From JABAQJ01 sp046327745 (GTDB taxonomy: Bacteria; Gemmatimonadota; Gemmatimonadetes; Gemmatimonadales; Gemmatimonadaceae), in NCBI GenBank assembly GCA_046327745.1, contig JAXLXV010000008.1, forward strand, positions 496,001 through 560,000: 64,000 nt of DNA, in the 5' to 3' direction. Below, one piece after another: positions 9,016 through 17,565 of this stretch. Position 1 is the stretch's first letter. Each line of letters opens with the position of its first letter. The notes below the pieces were generated by a model. The model was not told the DNA's origin. It searched no databases and saw only the letters and a list, made by a program, of their open reading frames with translations. The translations under genes were made by a program, and so were the position numbers.

Positions 9016-10335
9016 TCATCCCCCGCGCGAACCCTCGCCGGCGTAACGAGCGAGCGTCAGCGCTTCCAGTGCCGTCCTGAGCGGAAGCAGCGGTATGGTC
9101 TCGAGCACTTCCGCCGCAAAGGCGTAGGTAAGCAATCGGCGTGTAGTCTCTGCCGTGACACCGCGACTTTGCATGTAGAACGCACTGATGGCGTCCAACC
9201 GACCCACCGTGGCGCCGTGCGTGCACTTCACGTCGTCGGCAAAGATTTCCAGCTGCGGCTTGGTGTCGATGCGCGCGCGTTCGGACAACAAGAGCGTGTT
9301 GTTGGTCTGCTTGCCGTCGGTCTTTTGCGCTGCGGGATGAACGTACACCTTGCCGTTGAACACCCCGTGCGACTCACCGTCCAGGATGCCCTTGTAGACC
9401 TCGCGCGAGTAGCAGTTGGGTTGAACGTGCTCAATGCGCGTTTGGTGGTCGGCGTGCTGGGTGCCATCCAGCATGTACAGCCCATTCAGTGTCGCCCCAC
9501 ATCCGTCGCCGCCCAGCGTCGCATAGATGTTGGTGCGCGACAACTCGGCGCCGGTCGCAAACGCAAAAGACACGTAGTGCGCGTCTCGCCCCAATCGCGT
9601 TTCAACGTGCCCGGTGTGGAAGGCTCGTGGCGACTCCCGTTGCAGGCGGTAGTGGTGCAACGTGGCGCCATCTTCCACCACCGCTTCGGTGACGGGATTG
9701 GCAAGGTACCGGGCCGTGGTGAGCGAGGCGTATTGCTCGATCACGCTGATTTTCGCGTGCCGCTCCACGACCAGCAGGTTACGCGGGTGCGTGACACCTC
9801 CATCGGCGGCAGCATCCGTCAGGAACAACAGGTGCAGTGGCACATCGCTCGCCGCATCGCGCGACACATGGACCACCGCGCCGTCGCGCATCAGGGCCGT
9901 GTTGAGCGCCGTGAACGCGAACGCTGGATCGTTGTAGCTGGCCAGTCGGCCCAAGTGCCGCTCCACGAGCGTCGGCTCCTCATGGAGCGCGCTGACCAGG
10001 CTCATGGCCCGCACGCCGGCGGGGAGGGAATCGATGGTGGAGAGCGATGGAGTGAACCGGCCGTTCACAAAGACCAGTAACGGCCAATCGCGGCCACCCA
10101 GCAACCACGGGACAAGATCCTGGCGGCCCGGCGCCACGGCCATCGGGCGCATCGGCTCGAACGACGACTCGGCGATCGGCGCGGGCGAGGTGAAGTGCCA
10201 GTCTTCGTTCCGTGGCGTGGGAAAGCCGTACGACGCGAAGCGCGCCAAGGCATCCCGCCGCATCGGGGCCAAAAACGACGGTCCGCTGCCCTCCGAGCCC
10301 AGCGCTGCAAAATGCTCCGCGTACGACGTGCTCAC
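9016..10335 (-). CDS. sufD: SufD, Fe-S cluster assembly scaffold subunit
   Basis: SufD is the SufB paralogue in the SufBC2D scaffold. The 439-residue protein has the expected domain order: helical N-terminal part, then the right-handed beta-helix core (LGGDGCGATLNGLYMLDGTQHADHQTRIEH) and the C-terminal CTHGATVGRLD segment, where SufD carries a conserved histidine. The start overlaps the sufC stop by ATGA. Length is normal. Confidence 0.93.
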   Translation of the reverse strand: MSTSYAEHFAALGSEGSGPSFLAPMRRDALARFASYGFPTPRNEDWHFTSPAPIAESSFEPMRPMAVAPGRQDLVPWLLGGRDWPLLVFVNGRFTPSLSTIDSLPAGVRAMSLVSALHEEPTLVERHLGRLASYNDPAFAFTALNTALMRDGAVVHVSRDAASDVPLHLLFLTDAAADGGVTHPRNLLVVERHAKISVIEQYASLTTARYLANPVTEAVVEDGATLHHYRLQRESPRAFHTGHVETRLGRDAHYVSFAFATGAELSRTNIYATLGGDGCGATLNGLYMLDGTQHADHQTRIEHVQPNCYSREVYKGILDGESHGVFNGKVYVHPAAQKTDGKQTNNTLLLSERARIDTKPQLEIFADDVKCTHGATVGRLDAISAFYMQSRGVTAETTRRLLTYAFAAEVLETIPLLPLRTALEALTLARYAGEGSRGG

Positions 10336-11099
10336 GCGCGCGCTCCAGCAGTCGATGGCTCGTCGATCAGCCAGTCGTAACCCTTGGCCTCCAGCTCCAA
10401 CGCCAGTTCCTTCCCTCCCGATCGCACAATGCGCCCCTGGGCCAGCACATGCACACGGTCAGGCACGATGTAGTTCAACAGGCGCTGGTAGTGCGTCACC
10501 ACGATCGTCGCACGATCGGGGCGCCGCAGAGAGTTCACCCCGTTGGCCACGATGCGCAGCGCGTCAATGTCCAAGCCCGAATCGGTTTCGTCGAGAATGG
10601 CCAGCCGCGGCTCCAGCACGGCCATCTGAAGAATCTCGTTGCGTTTCTTCTCGCCCCCAGAGAAACCGCTGTTCACCGAACGCTGCAGCATGGCTTCGTC
10701 CATCTCCACCAGCTTCAACTTCTCCGCCATGATGTCGAGAAAGTCCATCGGATCGACTTCCTCTTCGCCTCGTGCCTTGCGTCCTTCGTTGTACGCGGTG
10801 CGCAGGAAGTAGGCGTTGGACACGCCGGGGATTTCAACCGGATACTGGAACGCGAGGAACACGCCCGCGTGCGCACGCTCTTCAGGCTCCATGGCCAACA
10901 GGTCCTGGCCTTCGTATTCGACGCTGCCGCCCGTGACCTCGTAGCCCGGGTGGCCGGCGAGCACCTGGGCCAGCGTGCTCTTGCCCGAGCCGTTCGGACC
11001 CATGATCGCGTGCACCTCGCCTGCATTCACCTGCAAGGAGATGCCCTTGAGGATTTCCTTATCGCCTGCCGTGGCGCGTAAATCAACAATCTTCAACAT
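10332..11099 (-). CDS. sufC: SufC, Fe-S assembly ATPase
   Basis: SufC is the ABC-type ATPase that drives the SufBCD scaffold. The 255-residue protein contains Walker A GPNGSGKST (residues 35-43), a Q-loop FQYP, the ABC signature FSGGEKKRNE and Walker B LAILDETDSGLD, with the SufC-typical DETDSGLDID. It has no membrane segments. It sits 18 bases after sufB and overlaps sufD by four bases. Confidence 0.96.
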   Translation of the reverse strand: MLKIVDLRATAGDKEILKGISLQVNAGEVHAIMGPNGSGKSTLAQVLAGHPGYEVTGGSVEYEGQDLLAMEPEERAHAGVFLAFQYPVEIPGVSNAYFLRTAYNEGRKARGEEEVDPMDFLDIMAEKLKLVEMDEAMLQRSVNSGFSGGEKKRNEILQMAVLEPRLAILDETDSGLDIDALRIVANGVNSLRRPDRATIVVTHYQRLLNYIVPDRVHVLAQGRIVRSGGKELALELEAKGYDWLIDEPSTAGARA

Positions 11100-11117
11100 G
11101 AGTCGTCGTCTCGTGAG

Positions 11118-12551
11118 TTAACCAACACTGCCTTCGAGCGTGATGCCTAACAGCTGCTGGGCTTCCAGCGCGAACTCCATGGGCAGTTCCTTGAACACTT
11201 CGCGGCAGAAACCGCTCACGATCATGGACACTGCTTGTTCGGCACTCATCCCACGCTGCTTCAAGTAGAAGATCTGGTCTTCGCCGATCTTCGACGTACT
11301 GGCCTCGTGCTCCACGATGGCCGTGTTGTTCTGGGCCTCGATGTACGGAAACGTGTGAGCGCCACACCGATTCCCAATCAGCATCGAATCGCACTGCGTG
11401 TAATTGCGCGCGCCGGTCGCCCGCGGCATCACCTTCACCTGCCCGCGATACGAGTTCTGCCCGTGGCCCGCCGAGATCCCCTTGGAGACGATGTTCGACT
11501 TGGTGTTGCGGCCGATGTGAATCATCTTCGTCCCGGTATCTGCCTGCTGCCGGTTGTTCACCACCGCCACCGAGTAGAACTCCCCGGTGGAATTGTCACC
11601 CTGCAGGATGACGCTCGGGTACTTCCAGGTGATCGCCGACCCGGTCTCAACTTGCGTCCACGAGATCTTCGCGTTCGTCATCGCCTTGCCACGCTTGGTG
11701 ACAAAGTTGTAGATGCCGCCACGCCCTTCTTCATCGCCGGCATACCAATTCTGGACGGTCGAGTACTTCACCGTGGCATTGTCCAGCGCCACCAACTCAA
11801 CCACCGCCGCGTGCAACTGATTGGATGACCGCTTGGGCGCGGTGCACCCTTCCAGGTAGCTGACGTACGCTCCCTCGTCAGCCACAATCAGCGTCCGTTC
11901 GAACTGGCCCGTGTCGGCGGCATTGATACGGAAGTACGTCGACAACTCCATCGGACAGCGCACGCCCTTGGGCACATACACGAACGAGCCATCGCTGAAC
12001 ACCGCGGCATTCAGGGCAGCAAAAAAGTTGTCGCTGTAAGGCACAACGGAGCCGAGGTACTTCTCCACCAGGTCCGGGTGCTCACGCACCGCCTCGCCAA
12101 ACGAGCAGAAGATGATGCCGTGCTTCTTCAGCTCTTCCTTGTAGGTCGTGCCGACGGAGACCGAGTCGAAGACGGCATCCACCGCCACCCCCGCCAGCAA
12201 CTTCTGCTCGTGCAGGGGAATACCCAGCTTGTCGTACGTTTCCCGGATCTTCGGGTCCAGCTCGTCCAGGCTGCCTAACGGCTTGGCTGTCTTGGGCGCC
12301 GAATAGTACGACACCGACTGATAGTCGACGGGCGTGTACGTGACGTTCGCCCAATGCGGTTCCGTCATGGACTGCCAGCGACGAAACGCCTTCAGCCGCC
12401 ACTCAAGCATGAAGGGCGGCTCCTGTTTCTTGGCAGAAATGGCGCGGACGACATCCTCGTTCAGCCCAGGCGGGAACTGATCGACGGCGATGTCCGTGGT
12501 GAACCCGTACTGGTATTCTTTCCCGACAAGGGACTCGATCTGTGAACTCAT
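11118..12551 (-). CDS. sufB: SufB, Fe-S cluster scaffold subunit
   Basis: SufB builds the nascent cluster in the SufBC2D complex. The protein of about 477 residues has the conserved SufB path: KYGFTTDI-like N-terminus (EYQYGFTTDIAVDQFPPGL), FVYVPKGVRCPMELSTYFRIN, SYLEGCTAP (the conserved cysteine), and the C-terminal EHEASTSKIGEDQIFYLKQRG. The ATG at 12551 overlaps the sufR stop by ATGA and starts with SSQIESLVGKEY; the upstream ATG at 12566 is less likely. SufB expression is therefore tied to the regulator. Confidence 0.95.
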   Translation of the reverse strand: MSSQIESLVGKEYQYGFTTDIAVDQFPPGLNEDVVRAISAKKQEPPFMLEWRLKAFRRWQSMTEPHWANVTYTPVDYQSVSYYSAPKTAKPLGSLDELDPKIRETYDKLGIPLHEQKLLAGVAVDAVFDSVSVGTTYKEELKKHGIIFCSFGEAVREHPDLVEKYLGSVVPYSDNFFAALNAAVFSDGSFVYVPKGVRCPMELSTYFRINAADTGQFERTLIVADEGAYVSYLEGCTAPKRSSNQLHAAVVELVALDNATVKYSTVQNWYAGDEEGRGGIYNFVTKRGKAMTNAKISWTQVETGSAITWKYPSVILQGDNSTGEFYSVAVVNNRQQADTGTKMIHIGRNTKSNIVSKGISAGHGQNSYRGQVKVMPRATGARNYTQCDSMLIGNRCGAHTFPYIEAQNNTAIVEHEASTSKIGEDQIFYLKQRGMSAEQAVSMIVSGFCREVFKELPMEFALEAQQLLGITLEGSVG

Positions 12552-13264
12552 GACTTCTCCCGCCACGTATCGGCGCGCATCAGGGCGACCACCGGTGCAT
12601 CGGTCGCCGTGCTCGCCTGAATGCAGTAACTGCAGGTGTTCGCACCCTTGGCGATGTGCGCCTGGCGCGTGACTTCGGCCCCAAGGACCGCTTCGATGAA
12701 ACGCTCTTCCGCCTCACACACCTCGGGATACCGCTCGGCAATGAAGCGGATGGCGCAGTTGTGCTCGTGCAATGTCTGCGTGGATCCCTCGGTGCTGCCC
12801 GGCGCATCCACCGCCTCCGCCATATAGCCTAACGACGTCAATAACTCGGCCAGCCGGTGCGCTCGTTCGGCCACGGGCAGCCGAGCCAGTTCGGGCCTCG
12901 CGGACTCCGCAATGCGCTCCCAGCGTCGCCAAAACAAGCGGACGATCCCATCGGTCCCTTCCACCTCGCGGACGTGCTCGAGCGCCTGCTCCAGCGCCGA
13001 CTCGTACGCTCGGGGAAACAGCGCTTCGCCGCCGGCCGTGAGCGAGTAGGCGAATATCGGCCCGCCAACGCCCCTGATCTCTCGACGGTACTGCACCAGC
13101 CCCTCGACCTCGAGCTCTTTGAGGTGCCGGCGGAGTGCGTTGGCTGTCACCCCGAATCGATCGGCAAGCTCTTTGGCAGTAAGCGGTTGCGCACGCTTCA
13201 ACGCCACCAGTAGTTCGCCGCGGGTGCCCCGGAATCCGGCGGGTATCGCAATGCCTCCAGACAT
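12548..13264 (-). CDS. sufR: SufR, Fe-S-sensing repressor of the suf operon
   Basis: This DeoR/ArsR-like regulator of about 238 residues has an N-terminal winged helix (LTAKELADRFGVTANALRRHLKELEVEGLVQYRRE). A C-terminal cysteine set matches SufR: C-x12-C in HNCAIRFIAERYPEVC, then CSYC 27 residues later. In cyanobacteria and mycobacteria SufR binds a 4Fe-4S cluster and represses suf when cluster supply is adequate. It heads the operon and is coupled to sufB. The ATG at 13264 is preferred over 13291 because the latter would lie beyond the predicted promoter. A palindrome between its promoter elements is a likely autoregulatory operator. Confidence 0.9.
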   Translation of the reverse strand: MSGGIAIPAGFRGTRGELLVALKRAQPLTAKELADRFGVTANALRRHLKELEVEGLVQYRREIRGVGGPIFAYSLTAGGEALFPRAYESALEQALEHVREVEGTDGIVRLFWRRWERIAESARPELARLPVAERAHRLAELLTSLGYMAEAVDAPGSTEGSTQTLHEHNCAIRFIAERYPEVCEAEERFIEAVLGAEVTRQAHIAKGANTCSYCIQASTATDAPVVALMRADTWREKS

Positions 13265-13271
13265 GGAGACA

Positions 13272-13299
13272 AAGCTACTCGCTATTTCCAATAGTTCAA
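13272..13299 (-). promoter_or_regulatory. Predicted suf operon promoter
   Basis: On the minus strand, TTGAAC (13294-13299) and TAGCTT (13272-13277) are separated by 16 bases, a fair sigma-70-type pair. The minus-10 ends only seven bases before the sufR ATG, so the message would have almost no leader. The region is AT-rich compared with its surroundings. Confidence 0.5.
13282..13294. promoter_or_regulatory. Palindrome in the suf promoter, candidate SufR operator
   Basis: CTATT-TCC-AATAG is a perfect 5-3-5 inverted repeat lying wholly in the spacer between the predicted minus-35 and minus-10 boxes of sufR. This is the position of a classical repressor operator. It differs from the CAAC-N6-GTTG site of cyanobacterial SufR. 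Confidence 0.5.
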
Positions 13300-13364
13300 C
13301 AAAAGTGTGTGAGAATTGCCCGGACCGTCGGACGCCTTTCGGGTGAGGTGCGAAGTCATCAGGG

Positions 13365-13388
13365 CCAACCGCGGAGGGGGCCGGTTGG
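13365..13388 (-). terminator. Hairpin after the serine hydrolase gene
   Basis: CCAACCG (13365-13371) and CGGTTGG (13382-13388) can pair around a 10-base loop just after the stop codon of the minus-strand gene. There is no U-tract, so it may stabilise the 3' end rather than terminate on its own. Confidence 0.35.
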
Positions 13389-13392
13389 AGGG

Positions 13393-14538
13393 CTAATGCT
13401 TCACAGCACCGGTGAGCCGTTCGATCATCTCGCCGATCGGCAGGGGAGGGTGCTCATCGATGTTCCATCCGGTGAACACGGCTACGATTTCCTCGCGCGG
13501 TAGTACGATGAGCCGCTGGCCGCCGTAGCCGTTACCGACCCAAGCGAACTGGTCCTTCTCCGCGCCGTACGGAAAGAGCCACCACTTCAGCCCGTACTTG
13601 GCATGCTCGCCGGCGGCCACGGCCGGCTTCATCGATTGCGCGACCCAGGCCGTCGAGACGATCTGCTTTGACTGCCACTGGCCGCCCCTTAAGACGAGCA
13701 GTCCCAGCTTGGCGAGGTCCTCCGGAACGAGATAGAGCCCGCCTTCCGTGTCCGGAAGGCCTAACGGAGTGCGCTTCCAGTAGTAGACGGCAATGCCGAG
13801 CGGCGCGAACAGGTACTTCTCGGCGTAGGCCGCGATGTCTTGGCCGGTGGCCTTTTGGAAGATGTGCGCCAGAAGCTCTGTCGCGCCGCTGTTGTAGACC
13901 CATGTCGATCCTGGCTCGCTCGCCATCGGTCGATCGATGACGTACTGCACCCAGTCCCGACTCTTTTCCATCACGGCGCAGTTGTTCTTCGGATCCGTGT
14001 ATTCCGTCGTGCTCTCATCCCAATCGAACCCGGCGGTCATGGTCATGAGGTGCCGGACCGTCATGCGACGCTTTCGGTCATCGAGGTGCTGCACCTTGGT
14101 GGTGTCGAAGTACGACAAGACCGTGGTATCGATCGTCGTTAGGTCTCCGCGCTGCATGGCCACGCCAAAGACCAGCGACGTGACGCTCTTGGAGACTGAC
14201 TGCATCGTGTGCAGTCGCGACCCTTTGTAGAACGGATGCCAATCGGCGTCGTAGTAGTTGTATTCGCCGGACAGCGTATTGCGGCTTCCGTAGATCGAGC
14301 GATAGTCGTGTGGATATGACGCCTCGTACACGACTTCGCCGCGTCGCGAGACGAACATGGCATCGACGAAGCCGTATTTCCCGTCTGCGAAATCCTTGTC
14401 CAGCGCGGCGAGTTTCACGGAGTCCAGGCCGACCTGTGTCGCGCGCGTCTTCGACCACTCAGGCATTGGCCACCGCTCTCGTGGTGTTGCCTGACATGCG
14501 GCGAGACTTGCGAGGAGGACGACGGAGAAACATCGCAT
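13393..14538 (-). CDS. Class C beta-lactamase-like serine hydrolase lipoprotein
   Basis: This 381-residue exported hydrolase starts at MRCFSVVLLASLAAC, a lipoprotein signal with lipobox LAAC, so it is probably anchored in a membrane facing the periplasm. The catalytic serine and lysine are in SVSKS (SxxK); the second motif is YNS in WVYNSGATE; a GNGYGGQ stretch near the end is in the place of the KTG-like box. Family members include esterases, D-aminopeptidases and penicillin-binding-like proteins, so true beta-lactamase activity should not be assumed. The long frame starting at 14625 is rejected because the lipoprotein signal fixes the start. Confidence 0.85.
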   Translation of the reverse strand: MRCFSVVLLASLAACQATPRERWPMPEWSKTRATQVGLDSVKLAALDKDFADGKYGFVDAMFVSRRGEVVYEASYPHDYRSIYGSRNTLSGEYNYYDADWHPFYKGSRLHTMQSVSKSVTSLVFGVAMQRGDLTTIDTTVLSYFDTTKVQHLDDRKRRMTVRHLMTMTAGFDWDESTTEYTDPKNNCAVMEKSRDWVQYVIDRPMASEPGSTWVYNSGATELLAHIFQKATGQDIAAYAEKYLFAPLGIAVYYWKRTPLGLPDTEGGLYLVPEDLAKLGLLVLRGGQWQSKQIVSTAWVAQSMKPAVAAGEHAKYGLKWWLFPYGAEKDQFAWVGNGYGGQRLIVLPREEIVAVFTGWNIDEHPPLPIGEMIERLTGAVKH

Positions 14539-14906
14539 GTGAACCTCAGGACTGGTGCCCGACGAATGTATCGATGGGGCGCGCGACCAGCGAGCGAACT
14601 GCGCGTGAAGTGACGGTGCGCACATGCCTCAGCGGCGTGATGTCGAATTTCCGCCGGCAATTGCGCGTTCTGAAGGGCACGTAGTTCCCCGAGTGTTCAG
14701 CGTCGTTGGCGTTGACGAAAGTATAGGCACAGGCACCGGCGCTGCGCGGGACGCAGTGGGGAATACAGGGATGTGGGGAGGATATGCGTACCCGCCCGCC
14801 GCGTGTCGCTGGAGGTGCAGCACCATGGCTCGCATGCACGCGCCGCGGAAGACGGCTGGCCCGCATGTGTTTGAGCTGAAGGACGACTCAACGGTTTCGA
14901 ATATTC
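14539..14906. other. Intergenic region between divergent genes
   Basis: This 368-base stretch separates the serine hydrolase and the large hypothetical gene. I see no supported ORF, tRNA or clear terminator. TATACT on the minus strand near 14730 resembles a minus-10 but has no good minus-35 at 16-18 bases. Confidence 0.4.
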
Positions 14907-16850
14907 ATGACTGCTCCCACAACGTGTATCAGCCCACCTGAATCGCCTGCAGAACGCAAGTTGGCGACGTTTCAGGCATCGCGGTTGAGTCGCCTGACGG
15001 GAGTGAGCACGCGGCAGTTGCTCGGCGAATCGCTGGGTTCACTCACCCGGGCGCTTCCGCCGGCCATCCATCCCGATCTGTTGGGGGCGGTCACACTCAG
15101 CGGACGCGTGGTGCGCGTGGACGCGGCGACCGGGCGCGACGTTCCGGTGGCGCGGGCCACGGTGCACCTGGAAGACACGGATTGCCAGTTGGTGGGCTTC
15201 TTCCCGCGAGGGTGGCCCTGGGCGTGGTACTTCCCCCTGTCGTGCCGACGCGAAGAGATCGAACGGGTGACCACGGATGCTGACGGGGCCTTTTCGATTC
15301 GTGTCCCACGGTTCGACATCGATTGGATTCTGCGCTGGCGCTATGAACGCTGGCGCCACGCCGACCTGTTTCGGCGCGCACCGTTGGCGGGCCGATTGGC
15401 CCTTGACTCGGGTGCGCCACCGGCGCTGAAAGTTGCAGCTGCAGTGGACGAAGCCTGGGCAGCGCGACGCAACGCCCCCGTTCGTCGCCCGCCAACGGCG
15501 GTGCGACGGCGCTGCCAGGCGGAGCTGCCGGCGCCGCTCGCCGCCGAACTGGGTCGGTATCGTGGCGACGCGACCAGTGCTCGTGCCGTCCTCGCCGAGG
15601 TGCTGGATGTATCCGCGACTCGGCTCGACGGGTTTGACCTGACGAAATATGCAGGGCCGTTTGAGCGGCCCGCCGACGGACACCTTCCTGAATGGGTGTT
15701 ATTGACGGACGTCCCGGACATCACGTTTCGCGTCAGCGAAGGCGACGCCACGCAGTACGGTGACGCGAACTTCGATGTCCAGTGGGCGACGAGCGTACTG
15801 CCTGACGTGACGCTGGTCGCGACGCCAGCACGAGACGAAGCGTGGTGCGACTCCATGCGCACGCGCCTGCATCACCCCGCACCACCCCCACGTCCCCGGA
15901 TGGTGGGATTGGCACCAAAGATCCAGCCAGGAGGCTCTACGCCGCCGTACATCGACCTCGCGTCGGGTTACACCAGCCGGCCGACTCACGATCTTTCCAA
16001 CCCGTTGGATCGTGGCGCCCTGGACCTCGACGCCGCCGCTCCCTTTGCTGGGACGTTGCAGCTGTACGGCGACGTCCGTGTCCCGGGGGCAGCCTACTAC
16101 CGTGTCCTCCGGTCCAATAATCCCGGCGCCACCTTTATTCCGTTCGTCGGACTCTCGTGGCCCGTCTATCGCTCCGTGGCTGGTGAACTCCAAGTCCGTT
16201 GGACCTCGTCCGACGCCGATGGCTGGTATCCCATCCCTCCCGTCGCTGAACACTGGTTCCCCGGCACACTGCTCCTCGAATGGCCACAAGCCGGACCGGG
16301 ACGTCACCTGGTGCGAATCGAGTGTGCAGACAGTGACAAGCACCCGCTGGGGCAGTCGTCGCGCGTGGTGGAATTCGACAACACCGATGTGCAGGTGCTC
16401 TACCACCAGCTCGCGTGGAAATTCGTCTCCGAGCCCGATGACAGGTTCGACGATCCCTCGCGTGACTTGCTGGTCCCGTGCCCGGCCATCCGGCGAAACG
16501 GCGTGTCTGAACCGATTCAGATCCTCTTTCGCGTAGGCGCCTCTCCAGCCCACTTCCGCTACGCGTCACTCGGCGCCAGCGGGTGCGGCGAAGGAGACTT
16601 TGTCCTTGCCGAAGATCCGGACAATCACACCTCGCATTGGTACACATCGGCGTCGGATCCCGCCGCCACGCTGCGTGGAAGGTTCCAGCTCGACGGCGGT
16701 CCGTCGGAAGGCGCCTACTCGTTCAACGTGTACGCCTCAAGCCGGTGGTCCGAAAACGGTGATGGTCACGCGGCGTCCGCTCCGAACACGGCAAAGTCCG
16801 CCTCGCCCATCTATGTCTCGCCGACCATTCCGGTGGCGATTCATGCGTGA
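14907..16850 (+). CDS. Large hypothetical protein with carboxypeptidase-regulatory-like domain
   Basis: This 647-residue protein has no signal peptide. A beta-sandwich of the carboxypeptidase D regulatory type spans about residues 60-140: LSGRVVRVDAATGRDVPVARA, then TTDADGAFSIRVPR. Between these strands lies a Trp/Cys-rich insert (CQLVGFFPRGWPWAWYFPLSC). A helical middle is followed by several more beta-rich modules (FRVSEGDATQYGDANFDVQW, GTLQLYGDVRVPGAAYYRVL) that look like carbohydrate-binding or tail-fibre-like folds. The end is rich in Ser and Tyr. No catalytic motif is visible. It is followed on the same strand by the DUF1360 and MCNCG genes and is probably co-expressed with them. Confidence 0.75.
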   Translation: MTAPTTCISPPESPAERKLATFQASRLSRLTGVSTRQLLGESLGSLTRALPPAIHPDLLGAVTLSGRVVRVDAATGRDVPVARATVHLEDTDCQLVGFFPRGWPWAWYFPLSCRREEIERVTTDADGAFSIRVPRFDIDWILRWRYERWRHADLFRRAPLAGRLALDSGAPPALKVAAAVDEAWAARRNAPVRRPPTAVRRRCQAELPAPLAAELGRYRGDATSARAVLAEVLDVSATRLDGFDLTKYAGPFERPADGHLPEWVLLTDVPDITFRVSEGDATQYGDANFDVQWATSVLPDVTLVATPARDEAWCDSMRTRLHHPAPPPRPRMVGLAPKIQPGGSTPPYIDLASGYTSRPTHDLSNPLDRGALDLDAAAPFAGTLQLYGDVRVPGAAYYRVLRSNNPGATFIPFVGLSWPVYRSVAGELQVRWTSSDADGWYPIPPVAEHWFPGTLLLEWPQAGPGRHLVRIECADSDKHPLGQSSRVVEFDNTDVQVLYHQLAWKFVSEPDDRFDDPSRDLLVPCPAIRRNGVSEPIQILFRVGASPAHFRYASLGASGCGEGDFVLAEDPDNHTSHWYTSASDPAATLRGRFQLDGGPSEGAYSFNVYASSRWSENGDGHAASAPNTAKSASPIYVSPTIPVAIHA

Positions 16851-16949
16851 CGTTGCCATGTCGCTTCGTAAAACGACGTCAACGGCGGCCGAAGGGCGCG
16901 TGCCTGACGAGTCCCGTCATGCGCCGGCGCACTCCAGCATCCAACGCTC

Positions 16950-17291
16950 GTGCTTACGTCGTCGTGGTTCGAATTCGCGTTAGGCGTCCTGGCGACTTGG
17001 CGCCTGTCGCACTTGGTGGCGCGGGAAGAAGGACCGTGGGACGTGGTCCTACGATTGCGCGCCAAGGCAGGTGCGGGAATGCTCGGTCGGTTGATGGATT
17101 GTCCGTATTGCGTGAGTCTGTGGGTCGCGGCGCCCTTTGGCATCTGGCTCGGCGACAGCTGGCCCATGCGCAGCTTGTGGTGGCTGGCTCTTTCAGCGGG
17201 CGCGTGCCTGGTGGAACGCTGGTGGGACACGCGCGAACCGGTCGCGCGAACGGAAACGGTTCTGGTGAAGGAGGAAGCACCCGATGTGTAA
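16950..17291 (+). CDS. DUF1360 family membrane protein
   Basis: This 113-residue protein starts with GTG and fits the DUF1360 pattern: a first hydrophobic helix ending in TWRLSHLVAREEGPWDVV, then the LMDCPYCVSLWVA motif with its paired cysteines and a following hydrophobic segment. DUF1360 proteins are small and uncharacterised; the CxxC next to a membrane helix could bind metal or form a disulfide. It overlaps the next gene (stop TAA and start ATG share eight bases), so the two are translationally coupled. Confidence 0.75.
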   Translation: MLTSSWFEFALGVLATWRLSHLVAREEGPWDVVLRLRAKAGAGMLGRLMDCPYCVSLWVAAPFGIWLGDSWPMRSLWWLALSAGACLVERWWDTREPVARTETVLVKEEAPDV

Positions 17292-17550
17292 TTGCGGAAG
17301 CCGGCGCAGCGCCCTAGCGGCGCACCTCGCGGCAGCACCAACAGCGGCGCCCACGGACCAGCGTCAAGGTCGTCGATCCAGTCCAGATGAACCGACGGTC
17401 GGTCTGGTCTCCAGAAGTCTCAATGCCTTTGCGGCGCGCGGTGCCGCGACGGGACGCCAATACCACTTCCTGCCGCGCGCCGTCCTGCGTGTGGATTCCC
17501 GGGATGTCGCTGGACTTCTGGCGACTGGCCGCGTCCGCCACTCAGGCTAG
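17284..17550 (+). CDS. Small MCNCG-start protein, phage-tail-like C-terminus
   Basis: The 88-residue frame starts ATG TGT AAT TGC, overlapping the DUF1360 stop. The N-terminus MCNCGSRR has a CxC pair. The C-terminal third, GAATGRQYHFLPRAVLRVDSRDVAGLLATG, resembles small proteins in phage and phage-tail-like gene clusters that end in a 'GxxTGRxYxF...VDxRDxxxLL' pattern; this is recalled from memory, not searched. Function is unknown. Its position suggests it acts with the two genes upstream. Confidence 0.6.
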   Translation: MCNCGSRRSALAAHLAAAPTAAPTDQRQGRRSSPDEPTVGLVSRSLNAFAARGAATGRQYHFLPRAVLRVDSRDVAGLLATGRVRHSG

Positions 17551-17565
17551 CGGCTACCCGCTGCC

